Positions 1 through 7,754 of a DNA stretch of 64,000 nt are shown in pieces. The stretch lies in the NCBI RefSeq assembly GCF_019263805.1, contig NZ_CP079195.1:1591001-1655000 (forward strand), given 5' to 3'. Each line of letters begins with the position of its first letter. The stretch's first letter is position 1. A program made the translations under genes and the position numbers. The stretch is from Polaribacter sp. NJDZ03. Lineage in GTDB: Bacteria; Bacteroidota; Bacteroidia; Flavobacteriales; Flavobacteriaceae. Below the pieces are notes generated by a model. That model made no database searches and was not told the origin of the DNA. It worked only from the letters and a program-made list of their open reading frames with translations.

Positions 1-723
1 ACGAACATGCAAACCAGAAGCAGTTTCATCAACATTTAAAATACCTGGTAATTGTTGTACACTTTGCAAAACATCTGGTTCTGTAAGCCCTGGAAGTACA
101 TTTTGATTTTTAGGCCTAAATACAATAGCGCCATCAATTGTTTTAGAAATTGAATTTGTTAAATAATTAGTAATAATTATTTCTTCTAAAAAAGTAGCTT
201 CTTCTTGCATTGGTATTAATAAGCAGTCTTCAAAAATAAATGCATGAAGGCTAATATCTATCGTCTTAAAACCAATAAAAGAGACTTCTAAAACAGCAGA
301 AGTTTCTATGTTACTAAAACTAAACTTACCTTCATTATTTGAAAGTACACCAATATTTGTCCCTTTTATTTTTATAGAAGCTCCTCTTAATTTTTCTGTA
401 ATGTTATTCGCATTTTGTAATTGTCCACAAATAGTAATCTCCTTTGGTGGTAAAACAATTAAAAACCTGTTATCACTTACTTCTTTAATATCTAAATGAA
501 TTGCTCTTTTTAATTCTAAAATTATAGCTGCTATTTTTTTATCATCAATATTAAAAACAATACTTTTCCCTTTTATTAAATGATTTGCATACGCAAACTT
601 TATATGAAACTTTGTTTCAATGGTTGTTAATACTTTTTTTAGGGAAGTCTCTTTTAGTTTATCCTCTTGCGAAAAAATATTTAAGGATAAAATTAAAAAG
701 AAAAAGAAGATCTGTTTTTGCAA
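1..723 (-). CDS. TonB-dependent receptor, N-terminal part (cut by window edge)
   Basis: Outer-membrane TonB-dependent receptor, of which only about 241 N-terminal residues lie in the window. The translation runs into the first base. A hydrophobic signal peptide (about residues 1-19) is followed by a secretin/STN-like domain (about 20-90), a carboxypeptidase-D regulatory-like beta-sandwich (about 92-165) and the start of the TonB plug, with the typical stretch DVLQSVQQLPGI. The STN domain is the part that signals to a FecR anti-sigma factor, which fits the neighbours. No ATG exists in frame after the upstream stop, so I chose TTG at 723, just after the fecR stop. The substrate cannot be told from this part. 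Confidence 0.88.
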   Translation of the reverse strand, partial: MQKQIFFFFLILSLNIFSQEDKLKETSLKKVLTTIETKFHIKFAYANHLIKGKSIVFNIDDKKIAAIILELKRAIHLDIKEVSDNRFLIVLPPKEITICGQLQNANNITEKLRGASIKIKGTNIGVLSNNEGKFSFSNIETSAVLEVSFIGFKTIDISLHAFIFEDCLLIPMQEEATFLEEIIITNYLTNSISKTIDGAIVFRPKNQNVLPGLTEPDVLQSVQQLPGILNVDETASGLHVR

Positions 724-728
724 AATGT

Positions 729-1661
729 TTATTTTAAAGTAACAATTTTTTTATCGTTAGAAATGGTATAACTTATATTCATAGGTAATAAAACAGCATC
801 TAAGGCTTGTTTTAAGTTTGTATGCACAAAACTACCTGTATAAAGTTTGTCCTTTTTTAATTCTAAATTTATCATTTTAATATGGTATTGTTTCTCTATA
901 GATTTTAAAACAACCAACAAAGGCGCACTCACAAAAGAGCTTTCTTGTTTTAACCAATCCGGATTCACTTTCTTAGTCCCTATTTTTAAAGGAACAGTAT
1001 CTTTATATTGTGAAAACGTTTGTCCTTTAGTCAATATAACTACAATATCCTTTCTTTCTACTTTTACTTTTCCTTCAAAACAAGTAACAGTTAAAAAATC
1101 TTCTTCTTCAAAGACAGTAAACTGAGTACCTAAAACACTAATAATTCCTTCGGTAGTCTTTACTTGAAACTTGCTTCCTTTTGCTACTTTAAAATACCCT
1201 TCTCCTTCTAATTCTAACGTTCTATCTTGTTTCCAATTTTTCTTATTATAAGATAAACTAGATTTTGCGTTTAAAATAACGGTAGAATTATCTGGTAACA
1301 TAATTGTTCTTTTTTCCCCAAAACCAGTATTTATATCTGTATTAAAATTTAAAAAATAAAAAGTACTTACCAACAATAACAAAGTTGCAGCAACACTCAT
1401 TATATTTTTTAAACTAAAAACTTTACTTTTTTTATCAGCCTTTAAAGAAATTACCTTTTTGTTTTCTGTAATTTCATTTACTATTTTTGAGAATACTTCT
1501 TCTTTATTAAACTTTGGTCTTTTAAACAAAGTAGCTTCTTCTTTTATTCTAACAAATAATTTATAATCTTCAGATTTTTTAAACGCACTAAGTTCTTCTT
1601 TAGTCATTTCTCCAGAAACCCATTTAGCCAACAATGTTTCAGACTTTTCTATAGCTTCCAT
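729..1661 (-). CDS. FecR family anti-sigma factor
   Basis: Inner-membrane anti-sigma factor of 310 residues, the usual length. It relays a signal from the TonB receptor's STN domain to the ECF sigma factor encoded just upstream. A cytoplasmic N-terminal domain (1-80) precedes one membrane segment (about 86-106, centred on SVAATLLLLVSTFYFL). The periplasmic FecR domain (about 112-210) holds GEKRTIMLPDNSTVILNA, and the C-terminal part is DUF4974-like (about 235-310). It starts one base after the sigma gene's stop and is followed five bases later by the receptor, so the three are probably one operon. Confidence 0.93.
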   Translation of the reverse strand: MEAIEKSETLLAKWVSGEMTKEELSAFKKSEDYKLFVRIKEEATLFKRPKFNKEEVFSKIVNEITENKKVISLKADKKSKVFSLKNIMSVAATLLLLVSTFYFLNFNTDINTGFGEKRTIMLPDNSTVILNAKSSLSYNKKNWKQDRTLELEGEGYFKVAKGSKFQVKTTEGIISVLGTQFTVFEEEDFLTVTCFEGKVKVERKDIVVILTKGQTFSQYKDTVPLKIGTKKVNPDWLKQESSFVSAPLLVVLKSIEKQYHIKMINLELKKDKLYTGSFVHTNLKQALDAVLLPMNISYTISNDKKIVTLK

Positions 1662-1662
1662 A

Positions 1663-2172
1663 TTAAATTCCTTTTATATACGTTCTTATTTCTTTTAAAG
1701 CTGCACTCATTCTTTTTTCTACTGTTTTTACAGAAATATCTAATTCTAAGGCAATTTCTTTGTACTTTTTTTTATCAATTCTGTTCATCAAAAAAACTAC
1801 TCTTTGTTTTTCTGATAAATTACCAATAACCGTTTGTAGTTTTTTTAAAAACTCTTGTTCTTCTAACACATATTCTGGTGTTTCTGAAGTAACAGCATTT
1901 GGTATTATTTTTTGATGTTCTAAAACCACTTTTTGATGTCTATAATCACTTATAAATAAATTATTAGCTACCATAAATAGATAGGCTTTTGCTTTCTCGA
2001 AAATTACCTTTTTACAATTAGACCACATTTTAACAAAAGATTCTTGTACAAAATCTTCTGCTAAACTTTTATTGCCACATTTATAGAACATAAACCCATA
2101 AACATCATCTGCGTATTTGTTATAGAGTACTTCAAAAATTTTAGAATCACAAACAGACTTCAATTCTTTCAT
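1663..2172 (-). CDS. ECF RNA polymerase sigma factor, FecI type
   Basis: Sigma-70 family factor of 169 residues with region 2 (about 14-80, including DVYGFMFYKCGNKSLAEDFV) and region 4 (about 112-165, helix-turn-helix EIALELDISVKTVEKRM). It has no region 1 or 3, as expected for an ECF factor. It heads the sigma-fecR-TonB receptor operon, a common Bacteroidota arrangement for regulated uptake of iron complexes, glycans or other ligands. It is divergent from the lipoprotein gene at 2315. A TAnnTTTG box lies upstream at 2273-2280. Confidence 0.94.
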   Translation of the reverse strand: MKELKSVCDSKIFEVLYNKYADDVYGFMFYKCGNKSLAEDFVQESFVKMWSNCKKVIFEKAKAYLFMVANNLFISDYRHQKVVLEHQKIIPNAVTSETPEYVLEEQEFLKKLQTVIGNLSEKQRVVFLMNRIDKKKYKEIALELDISVKTVEKRMSAALKEIRTYIKGI

Positions 2173-2208
2173 AGGATATATTCTTATTTATAAAACGTTT
2201 AAAGTTGG

Positions 2209-2240
2209 TAAAACCCTACAAAAAATAAAAAGGAGGGTTT
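2209..2240. repeat. 8-bp inverted repeat in the sigma-gene leader
   Basis: AAAACCCT and AGGGTTTT are perfectly complementary across a 16-base A-rich spacer, between the sigma gene's putative promoter and its start codon. It could be a leader hairpin or the end of a transcript. No function is shown. Confidence 0.4.
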
Positions 2241-2272
2241 TTATAAAGTAAAACGTTTAATACCAAAGTCAA

Positions 2273-2280
2273 CAAAAGTA
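2273..2280 (-). promoter_or_regulatory. putative -7 box for the sigma/fecR operon
   Basis: The minus strand reads TACTTTTG, a match to the Bacteroidota -7 consensus TAnnTTTG, about 100 bases before the sigma gene. No good TTG -33 element at the usual spacing was found, so this is tentative. Confidence 0.35.
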
Positions 2281-2314
2281 GTTATAAATAACAACTCCAA
2301 AATTATTTATCATC

Positions 2315-3205
2315 ATGAAAAAGCTCTCACTATTATTACTGTCTGTCTTCATTATCAGTTCTTGTACAAGTACAGATAATGAAGACGAAACTCTTAGCAC
2401 TCCAGTAATTGCTATTAATTTTGTAGACACGATTTTCTTACCTAAGAATAGTATTGAAATAAATGCTACCATAACCGGTAGACCTGGTCAAATACAAAGT
2501 ATTTTATGGAAAAAAACGGCTGGTGGTAATGCCCTTTTTGAAAATGATAAAAAAGACATTACAGTAACAAATTTAGAGCAAGGAAATTATAGCTTCACTT
2601 TAACGGTAACTAATAATAATCAATCATCCGAACAGTCAATCTCTTTTAGTGTAAGTAATGAAAAAGTACTTTACAATTTAGATTTTGAAGATTCTAACGA
2701 AGGCTTTACAACAAGTCTTTTTGGGAATTACACTGCTGGAAAAAAATTAAGAAATGTTCCCGAAGAAACAAACCACTGTGGTACCGTTTACATGGGTAAA
2801 AAAGAAGATTTTACAGATTGGCTTACCTATTCTTATATAGGTAACGATTCTAATTTTGTTGCTACAAATATGGGCACTTGTCTTGGTTATTTTGTTTCTG
2901 CCATAGAAAAAGAAATCACTTTTACAGAAGATTTTACGAGCAACAATTTAAGCATTCAATTTCAATATTATAAGCCAGGAGACTTCTCTAAATGGGGAAA
3001 TTATAATTTAGAAGTAGCTATATATGAAAATGACTTAAACAATACCTCAGAGCCAATTATCTCTTTTTTTCCTGAAGCAAACTCGGAAGGTTGGTGTCTT
3101 TTTAATGAAAAAATAAGTTTAAAAAAAGGCTCTTACAAATTAATAATTATAAACACAAACGCACAAACAGCAATAGATAATATTATCCTTTATAAAAACA
3201 ACTAA
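2315..3205 (+). CDS. PKD-like domain lipoprotein of unknown function
   Basis: Predicted lipoprotein of 296 residues. A signal peptide ends in a lipobox (SVFIISSC, Cys17), and the following TSTDNEDE is acidic. Residues about 30-112 look like an Ig/PKD-type beta-sandwich (ends GNYSFTLTVTNNNQSSEQSI). Residues about 118-296 form a second beta-rich domain that resembles secreted jelly-roll modules and ends AIDNIILYKNN. No catalytic motif was recognised. It is divergent from the sigma operon, so it may share that regulation, but nothing proves this. A 34-codon reading frame starts directly after its stop. Confidence 0.8.
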   Translation: MKKLSLLLLSVFIISSCTSTDNEDETLSTPVIAINFVDTIFLPKNSIEINATITGRPGQIQSILWKKTAGGNALFENDKKDITVTNLEQGNYSFTLTVTNNNQSSEQSISFSVSNEKVLYNLDFEDSNEGFTTSLFGNYTAGKKLRNVPEETNHCGTVYMGKKEDFTDWLTYSYIGNDSNFVATNMGTCLGYFVSAIEKEITFTEDFTSNNLSIQFQYYKPGDFSKWGNYNLEVAIYENDLNNTSEPIISFFPEANSEGWCLFNEKISLKKGSYKLIIINTNAQTAIDNIILYKNN

Positions 3206-3206
3206 A

Positions 3207-3311
3207 ATGAAAACAACTACAATTAAATTCGACTTCAACAAAATGATTAAATTAGTATTAAAGGAATTAAAAGAAATAAGTAAAGCAGCTTCTTTTGCAA
3301 TGAACCATTAA
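3207..3311 (+). CDS. possible 34-residue peptide
   Basis: An ATG two bases after the lipoprotein stop opens a 34-codon frame (starts MKTTTIKFDFNKMIK) ending in TAA at 3309-3311. It is lysine-rich and could form an amphipathic helix in its middle (MIKLVLKELKEISKAA). The tight spacing fits translational coupling. There is no homologue I recognise, and in AT-rich DNA such short frames often occur by chance. Confidence 0.3.
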   Translation: MKTTTIKFDFNKMIKLVLKELKEISKAASFAMNH

Positions 3312-3330
3312 CGTTAAACACATCTTCTAA

Positions 3331-3466
3331 AAGAGGTTGTCTAAAAAGTAATTTTTTGTCAATCTGAATTTATTTCAGATTCTTTTGAAATTTGATATTC
3401 AGTAAATTAAGATACTGAAACAAGTTCTGCATGACAAGATTTATTACTTTTTAAGGCAGCCTCTTT
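3331..3466. repeat. Long-hairpin intergenic repeat, copy 1
   Basis: The outer arms AAGAGGTTGTCT..AAAAAGTAAT and ATTACTTTTT..GGCAGCCTCTT are complementary. Inside are two smaller inverted repeats: AATCTGAA/TTCAGATT, and TTCAGTA/TACTGAA followed by GACAAG pairing with CTTGTC-like bases. Related copies lie at 31808-31939 and 52001-52136. This element fills most of the 388-base gap between the lipoprotein and the DUF2141 gene; no gene other than the 34-codon frame was seen there. Confidence 0.75.
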
Positions 3467-3593
3467 TTTTTGTTACTTATAAAAAACAAGTATTTTTTAC
3501 AACTCAGAAACAAAAAACAACAATTCGGTATTATTCTTGTATATTATCCTTAAAAACATCTGATATTTGAAATATCAAAAAAGAAAAATAGTT

Positions 3594-4013
3594 ATGAAAA
3601 AATTAATTTTAATATTCACTATCATTTTTAGTGCAATTTCAACTACAAACGCACAAGAAGAAACTGCCAACTTAACTATTAATATTTCTGGTTTAAATTC
3701 TGATAAAGGATCTTTATTAATTGGTCTTTATAACAATAAAGATACTTTCTTAAAGAAACATTTTAAAGGTGATGTTGTTAAAATTAAAGACAAAAAATCA
3801 TTAGTCATTTTTAAAGATTTGCCAAAAGGAGAATATGCTGTTTCTTTTATTCATGATGAAAATAGCAACAACAAAATGGACACCAATTTCATGAAAATCC
3901 CTAAAGAAGACTATGGTTGCTCAAACAACGCTAGAGGCTTTATGGGACCTCCAAAGTACAAGGATGCTAAATTTCAATTAATAGCAAACAAAACAATTGA
4001 AATTAAAATATAA
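3594..4013 (+). CDS. DUF2141 domain protein, secreted
   Basis: Secreted protein of 139 residues with a cleavable signal peptide (MKKLILIFTIIFSAISTTNA) and a single DUF2141 beta-sandwich. Conserved family features are visible: the stretch GEYAVSFIHDENSNNKMD, then IPKEDYGCSNNARG. The function of the family is not known. An alternative TTG start at 3567 would put charged residues before the signal peptide, so I chose the ATG at 3594. It is followed 24 bases later by another secreted protein and the two may be co-transcribed. Confidence 0.88.
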   Translation: MKKLILIFTIIFSAISTTNAQEETANLTINISGLNSDKGSLLIGLYNNKDTFLKKHFKGDVVKIKDKKSLVIFKDLPKGEYAVSFIHDENSNNKMDTNFMKIPKEDYGCSNNARGFMGPPKYKDAKFQLIANKTIEIKI

Positions 4014-4037
4014 CCCAACTACCTAAAATTTTATAAG

Positions 4038-4661
4038 ATGAAAAAATCTATTTTAATCATCGCAATTTTCATTGCGACAGGGATTGCTGCGCAAACAAAA
4101 TACCAAAAAGGAATGCAAAAAGCATTCGGATTATGGGAAAAAGGGAATTTAACAGAAGCTTCTCAATTATTTGAAAGAATATCTAAAGCAACACCTAAAA
4201 AATGGATGCCAGCCTATTATGTAGCAACCATAGAAACAATTACATGTTTTGGTTTAAAAGACGAAACTGTTTTAAATGCAAAACTAATTAAAGCACAGGA
4301 GTATTTAGATATTGCAAAATCGAATTCTAAAAACAACCCAGAAATTTTGGTTGCTAAAGCTTTTTTAAACTTAGGATATATTGCTTTCGACGGACAAAAA
4401 TATGGCATGACTTTATCTGGAGAAACCAGTCAATTATATGCAAAAGCATTACAAATTGCACCTAAAAATCCACGTGTTATTTTAGCACGAGCAGAATGGA
4501 ATATGGGATCTGCTCGTTTCTTCGGTAAATCTACAAAACCTTATTGTGCAGAAATTAAAAGAGCAATTAACCTTGGTAAGAAAGAAAAAAATGATATTGA
4601 GTTTTACCCAAAGTTTATGCGAAAAAGAGCAGAAGGAGTTTTAAAACAATGTGAGAAATAG
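4038..4661 (+). CDS. secreted TPR-like protein
   Basis: Protein of 207 residues with a signal peptide (about 1-18, ending AAQT) and helical repeat content throughout. TPR-type helix pairs are seen at about 28-60 (LWEKGNLTEASQLFERISKA) and 135-165 (ALQIAPKNPRVILARAEWN). It is likely periplasmic and a protein-binding scaffold; no enzyme motif is present. It lies 24 bases after the DUF2141 gene. Similar secreted TPR proteins accompany DUF2141 genes in related bacteria (recollection, not checked). Confidence 0.8.
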   Translation: MKKSILIIAIFIATGIAAQTKYQKGMQKAFGLWEKGNLTEASQLFERISKATPKKWMPAYYVATIETITCFGLKDETVLNAKLIKAQEYLDIAKSNSKNNPEILVAKAFLNLGYIAFDGQKYGMTLSGETSQLYAKALQIAPKNPRVILARAEWNMGSARFFGKSTKPYCAEIKRAINLGKKEKNDIEFYPKFMRKRAEGVLKQCEK

Positions 4662-4691
4662 TTTTTAGTCATCGTTAAAAACTAAAAATTA

Positions 4692-4773
4692 ATTTGTCAT
4701 TTTGAATGAAATATAAAGAGAAGTCTCATAAACTAAACCCTATGAGATTTCTCCTATCGTCGAAATGACAATT
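4692..4773. repeat. Palindromic intergenic repeat (GTCATTT type)
   Basis: Nested inverted repeat between convergent genes. TTGTCATTT pairs with AAATGACAA at the ends, and GAGAAGTCTCATA pairs with TATGAGATTTCTC around a 10-base loop. It could act as a bidirectional terminator. A weak relative is seen at 23282-23360. Confidence 0.65.
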
Positions 4774-4774
4774 G

Positions 4775-5860
4775 TTACCCTAAAATTTTAGTAATCAATT
4801 CTTGCTTCGCAACCTCATCATCACCAAACAACCATTGCAAGACATTATCTTCCCAAATTTGCCCTTTTTCTGTTTCGGTAATAATATTCTCACTAATTGC
4901 TAGATCTAATATTTTACCAGGATAAGAAGACTGTGCATCACTTTCCATTTCTCCTAACGGATATGGATCGTCTAAACCCATTAAAACCTGACTTGTGCCT
5001 TGCCTTTTAAACATTAATTTTAAAGAATCTGTATCGTGCACCAAAGTATCAAAAAAGATATTTTTGTGACCAACCGCTTTTCTAGGATGCGTTTTCCCTT
5101 CAAATAAATCTGGTCTTCCATCAAAACCTTGTATCCTTCTTCCTAAGTTCATTTGTGCCAATTGACCTCCATGAGCAAAACATGTTCTAATATTTTTAAA
5201 ACGCTCTTGCATTCCGTTTAAGGTGTAAAAATGATACGCATCTCCACATTGTGCCAACATCCAAATTAAGTGAAAACGCCAATTGGTATTTTCTAATTTT
5301 ATCATTTTATCACCATCATACGGATGAATTTCAATTGCCAATTTATATTTATCTGCCAATTCAAAAATTGCATCATTTTCTTCATCAAAAACACAACGCC
5401 ATTGCCCTATCGAATCCATAAAATGTGTTGGCAAACACAAAACTTTTAAGCCTAATTCTTCTACACAACGTTTTATTTCATCTAAAGCACCATAAATAAA
5501 ACCAGGATGCACCACAAAACCACACGTAAATTTAGACGGATGTTCTCTTTGCACTTTTGCATTAAAATCATTCTGAAAACGCAACGCTTTTTTCATTTCT
5601 TCTAAACGTAAACCGTTACCATATAATTGAGAAAGGTTTAAAACCACCGCATGATCTAACTTGTTTTTCTCCATCCACAATAATTTCTCATCTAAGAAAA
5701 AACTAGAATCTGTCACAGGACGTTTCCATCCTTTCTGTAACATGTGTTTACGCTCATCGTCTACCCAAAAAATCTCTTTGTCCTTCATAAACTGAGGAAT
5801 TTCTTCTGGATAAGGCAATAAATGTGAATGTCCGTTTATGCGAAGTTTTCTTTTTTCCAT
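4775..5860 (-). CDS. amidohydrolase, 2-amino-3-carboxymuconate-6-semialdehyde decarboxylase (ACMSD)-like
   Basis: Metal-dependent amidohydrolase-fold decarboxylase of 361 residues. It would remove CO2 from 2-amino-3-carboxymuconate 6-semialdehyde, the ring-opened product of 3-hydroxyanthranilate. Visible family features are the HxH metal motif near the N-terminus (NGHSH, His11/His13), EIHPYDG, FAHGG and the late Asp motif GLDDPYPLG. It is the last gene of the kynurenine cluster, after the 3-hydroxyanthranilate dioxygenase, which supports the substrate. I chose ATG 5860: a longer frame to 5905 would be translated out of the palindromic repeat upstream. Confidence 0.88.
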   Translation of the reverse strand: MEKRKLRINGHSHLLPYPEEIPQFMKDKEIFWVDDERKHMLQKGWKRPVTDSSFFLDEKLLWMEKNKLDHAVVLNLSQLYGNGLRLEEMKKALRFQNDFNAKVQREHPSKFTCGFVVHPGFIYGALDEIKRCVEELGLKVLCLPTHFMDSIGQWRCVFDEENDAIFELADKYKLAIEIHPYDGDKMIKLENTNWRFHLIWMLAQCGDAYHFYTLNGMQERFKNIRTCFAHGGQLAQMNLGRRIQGFDGRPDLFEGKTHPRKAVGHKNIFFDTLVHDTDSLKLMFKRQGTSQVLMGLDDPYPLGEMESDAQSSYPGKILDLAISENIITETEKGQIWEDNVLQWLFGDDEVAKQELITKILG

Positions 5861-5867
5861 GATTACT

Positions 5868-5944
5868 GTCATTGCGAGTTTACGAAGCAATCTCTTTATT
5901 AACAAACCGATTACTTCATTCGTTCCTCATTCGTAATGACGAAC
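5868..5944. repeat. GTCATTGCGAG palindromic repeat
   Basis: GTCATTGCGAG..ACGAAGCAATC is followed by GATTACTTCATTCGT..TTCGTAATGACGA, giving a long imperfect hairpin between the ACMSD-like and dioxygenase genes. The CATTGCGAGGAACGAAGCAATC core recurs at 26752-26772. Repeats of this kind are scattered in Bacteroidota genomes (general knowledge). Confidence 0.7.
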
Positions 5945-5974
5945 TTTTTATTTTTTACTACTTACTGAAACTGA

Positions 5975-6508
5975 TTAACTGCCAACTTTTTTCGGAGCTT
6001 CCATTACCGTTCCACAATTGTCACACGTGCATTTTTCTATATCAGAATAAAATTTATCAAAAATTATTGGCAAATCAACTTCTATATTTTCTAACTTAAA
6101 TTTCTTTCTATACAAAAGGTTTCCACAGTTTTCACAATACCATTGCAAAGCATCTTTCATCTTCTTTCTTCGCGGATACTCAATTACCAAACCAACCGTA
6201 TTTTCTTTTCTTTGTGGCGAATGTGGCACTTTTGCAGGCAACAAATAAATGTCACCTTCATTAATTTCAATATCAATTTGTTGGCCTTTATCATCAATTA
6301 TTTTTAAAATCATGTCTCCTTCTACCTGATAGAAAAACTCCGGAGTTTCATTATAATGATAATCTTTTCTATTATTTGGCCCACCAACAACCATCACAAT
6401 ATACTCGCCATTATCCCAAACTTGCTTGTTACCAACAGGCGATTTTAATAAATGACGATGTTCATCAATCCACTTTTTAAAATTTAAAGGCTGTACTAAA
6501 TTGCTCAT
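5975..6508 (-). CDS. nbaC: 3-hydroxyanthranilate 3,4-dioxygenase
   Basis: Cupin-fold non-haem iron dioxygenase of 177 residues that opens the ring of 3-hydroxyanthranilate. His51, Glu57 and His96 are placed as the iron ligands of the bacterial enzyme (His51/Glu57/His95 in the studied Cupriavidus protein). Arg47, Arg100 and Glu110 fit the substrate-binding residues. Two CxxC pairs (Cys125/128 and Cys162/165) form the rubredoxin-like metal site of the bacterial type. It lies between the SDR and ACMSD-like genes in the kynurenine cluster. Confidence 0.96.
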   Translation of the reverse strand: MSNLVQPLNFKKWIDEHRHLLKSPVGNKQVWDNGEYIVMVVGGPNNRKDYHYNETPEFFYQVEGDMILKIIDDKGQQIDIEINEGDIYLLPAKVPHSPQRKENTVGLVIEYPRRKKMKDALQWYCENCGNLLYRKKFKLENIEVDLPIIFDKFYSDIEKCTCDNCGTVMEAPKKVGS

Positions 6509-6512
6509 AAGA

Positions 6513-6659
6513 AAAAGCCCATCCTAACCTTCCCAAAGGGAAGGAACTCCAAACTGGGTGAAATTTGAAATCTTCTATTAATAATATATTTTACTCTCCT
6601 AATATAATTCTTTTCCTGCATTAAACTACCTCCCTTTGGGAGGATTTAGGTCGGCTTTT
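6513..6659. repeat. Paired palindromic repeat with mirrored arms
   Basis: The left arm (6513-6544, AAAAGCCCATCCTAACC then TTCCCAAAGGGAA) is the near inverse of the right arm (6629-6659, CTCCCTTTGGGAG then GATTTAGGTCGGCTTTT). Each arm also contains its own palindrome. The right end overlaps the SDR stop codon, so the repeat supplies the end of that gene. Confidence 0.7.
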
Positions 6660-7434
6660 ATAAACTCTTGGTTCTACCTCCATCCACAGGAAGATTAATT
6701 CCATTAATATAACTTGCTTGTTCACTTGTTAAAAAAACAATAGCAGCAGCAGTTTCTTCTGGTTTTGCAAAACGTTTTGCGGGCACATAACTCTTCATAA
6801 TTGCAACCATTTCAGTTTCAGTAGTATTTTCATTTTTAGCTTTTATTTTAACAATCTCATCTAAACGAGCCGTATCTGTAAAACCTGGTAATACATTATT
6901 GACTGTAATTTGAAAGGCTGCCAATTCTGTAGACAATGTTTTTGCCCAATTACCAACCGCATTTCTAATGGTATTAGAAACCCCTAAACCCGGAATTGGT
7001 TCTTTTACAGACGTAGAAATGACATTAATAATTCTCCCAAATTTTTCTGTTTTCATAAACGGAACAACCGCTTGTACCAATATCTGATTGCAAACAACAT
7101 GCATTTGAAACGCATTAATTAAATCTGATGAGGTTGCAGAAATTAAAGCGCCACTTTTTGGTCCACCTGTATTATTAACTAAAATATGAAATTTTAAATC
7201 TGTAGTTTCTAAAACTTTCTGTAACTCTTCTGGATTAGAAAAATCTGCCACCAAATAATTATGCTTTTGATTCTTGTTTGGTAATTCGGCTAAAACTGTT
7301 TTTAACTTTTCTTCATTTCTAGCAATTAACGTAACATTTACGCCTTCTTCTGCTAATAAAATTGCAGTTGCTTTTCCTATTCCTTGTGTGCTTCCACAAA
7401 CTAAAGCGTTTTTGTTTTGTAATCCTAAATTCAT
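6658..7434 (-). CDS. short-chain dehydrogenase/reductase in kynurenine cluster
   Basis: Classical NAD(P)-dependent SDR of 258 residues. The cofactor motif GSTQGIGKA lies near residues 14-22, NNTGG near 90 (in place of the usual NNAG), the catalytic Ser is in VISTSV, and the C-terminus has the family ending INGINLPVDGG. The usual YxxxK pair is not obvious: the expected place reads SNTIRNAVGNWAKTL, so the Tyr appears to be replaced. The position before the ring-cleavage dioxygenase suggests a role in metabolism of 3-hydroxyanthranilate products, but the substrate is not known. Its stop codon lies in a palindromic repeat. Confidence 0.85.
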   Translation of the reverse strand: MNLGLQNKNALVCGSTQGIGKATAILLAEEGVNVTLIARNEEKLKTVLAELPNKNQKHNYLVADFSNPEELQKVLETTDLKFHILVNNTGGPKSGALISATSSDLINAFQMHVVCNQILVQAVVPFMKTEKFGRIINVISTSVKEPIPGLGVSNTIRNAVGNWAKTLSTELAAFQITVNNVLPGFTDTARLDEIVKIKAKNENTTETEMVAIMKSYVPAKRFAKPEETAAAIVFLTSEQASYINGINLPVDGGRTKSL

Positions 7435-7532
7435 CTTTTTTGTTCTATGTTCCGTCGAGCGCAGTCGAAAATTATATCATTTTACAATCTATGCAATTTG
7501 TCTCTTTGTTCTTTGTTCTTTGTTCTTGATAC

Positions 7533-7751
7533 TTATTTATAATCCAAAACCATCTGTTTAATCTTCACGGCTTTTTCAAAATGATCTAATTTATGAGTTT
7601 CAATCCACCATTTAGCGACTTCCATTAACAAAACCGGATTATCATTTTTATTCTTGAAAAATGCATAAAAAGACAAACCAACATTTGTTCCTTTTTTAGC
7701 TATTTTATCCTCACAAACTGCTATTATTTTTTCTTTTATTTCTGTATTCAT
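7533..7751 (-). CDS. small conserved protein (DUF6500-like)
   Basis: Protein of 72 residues, highly charged and helical, starting MNTEIKEKIIAVCEDKIAKK and carrying NVGLSFYAFF and WWIETHKLDHFEKAVKIK. I recall this pattern as the DUF6500 family, but could not check it. It has no signal peptide or membrane segment. It starts three bases after the stop of the FAD monooxygenase, so it is almost certainly co-transcribed with it. Function unknown. Confidence 0.78.
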   Translation of the reverse strand: MNTEIKEKIIAVCEDKIAKKGTNVGLSFYAFFKNKNDNPVLLMEVAKWWIETHKLDHFEKAVKIKQMVLDYK

Positions 7752-7754
7752 AAC

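Noticed and set aside
308..499. Plus-strand 63-residue frame
   Set aside because: It is antisense to the TonB receptor, which has clear domains on the minus strand, and shows no family features.
5861..5905. Longer N-terminus for the ACMSD-like protein
   Set aside because: It would be translated out of the GTCATTGCGAG palindromic repeat.
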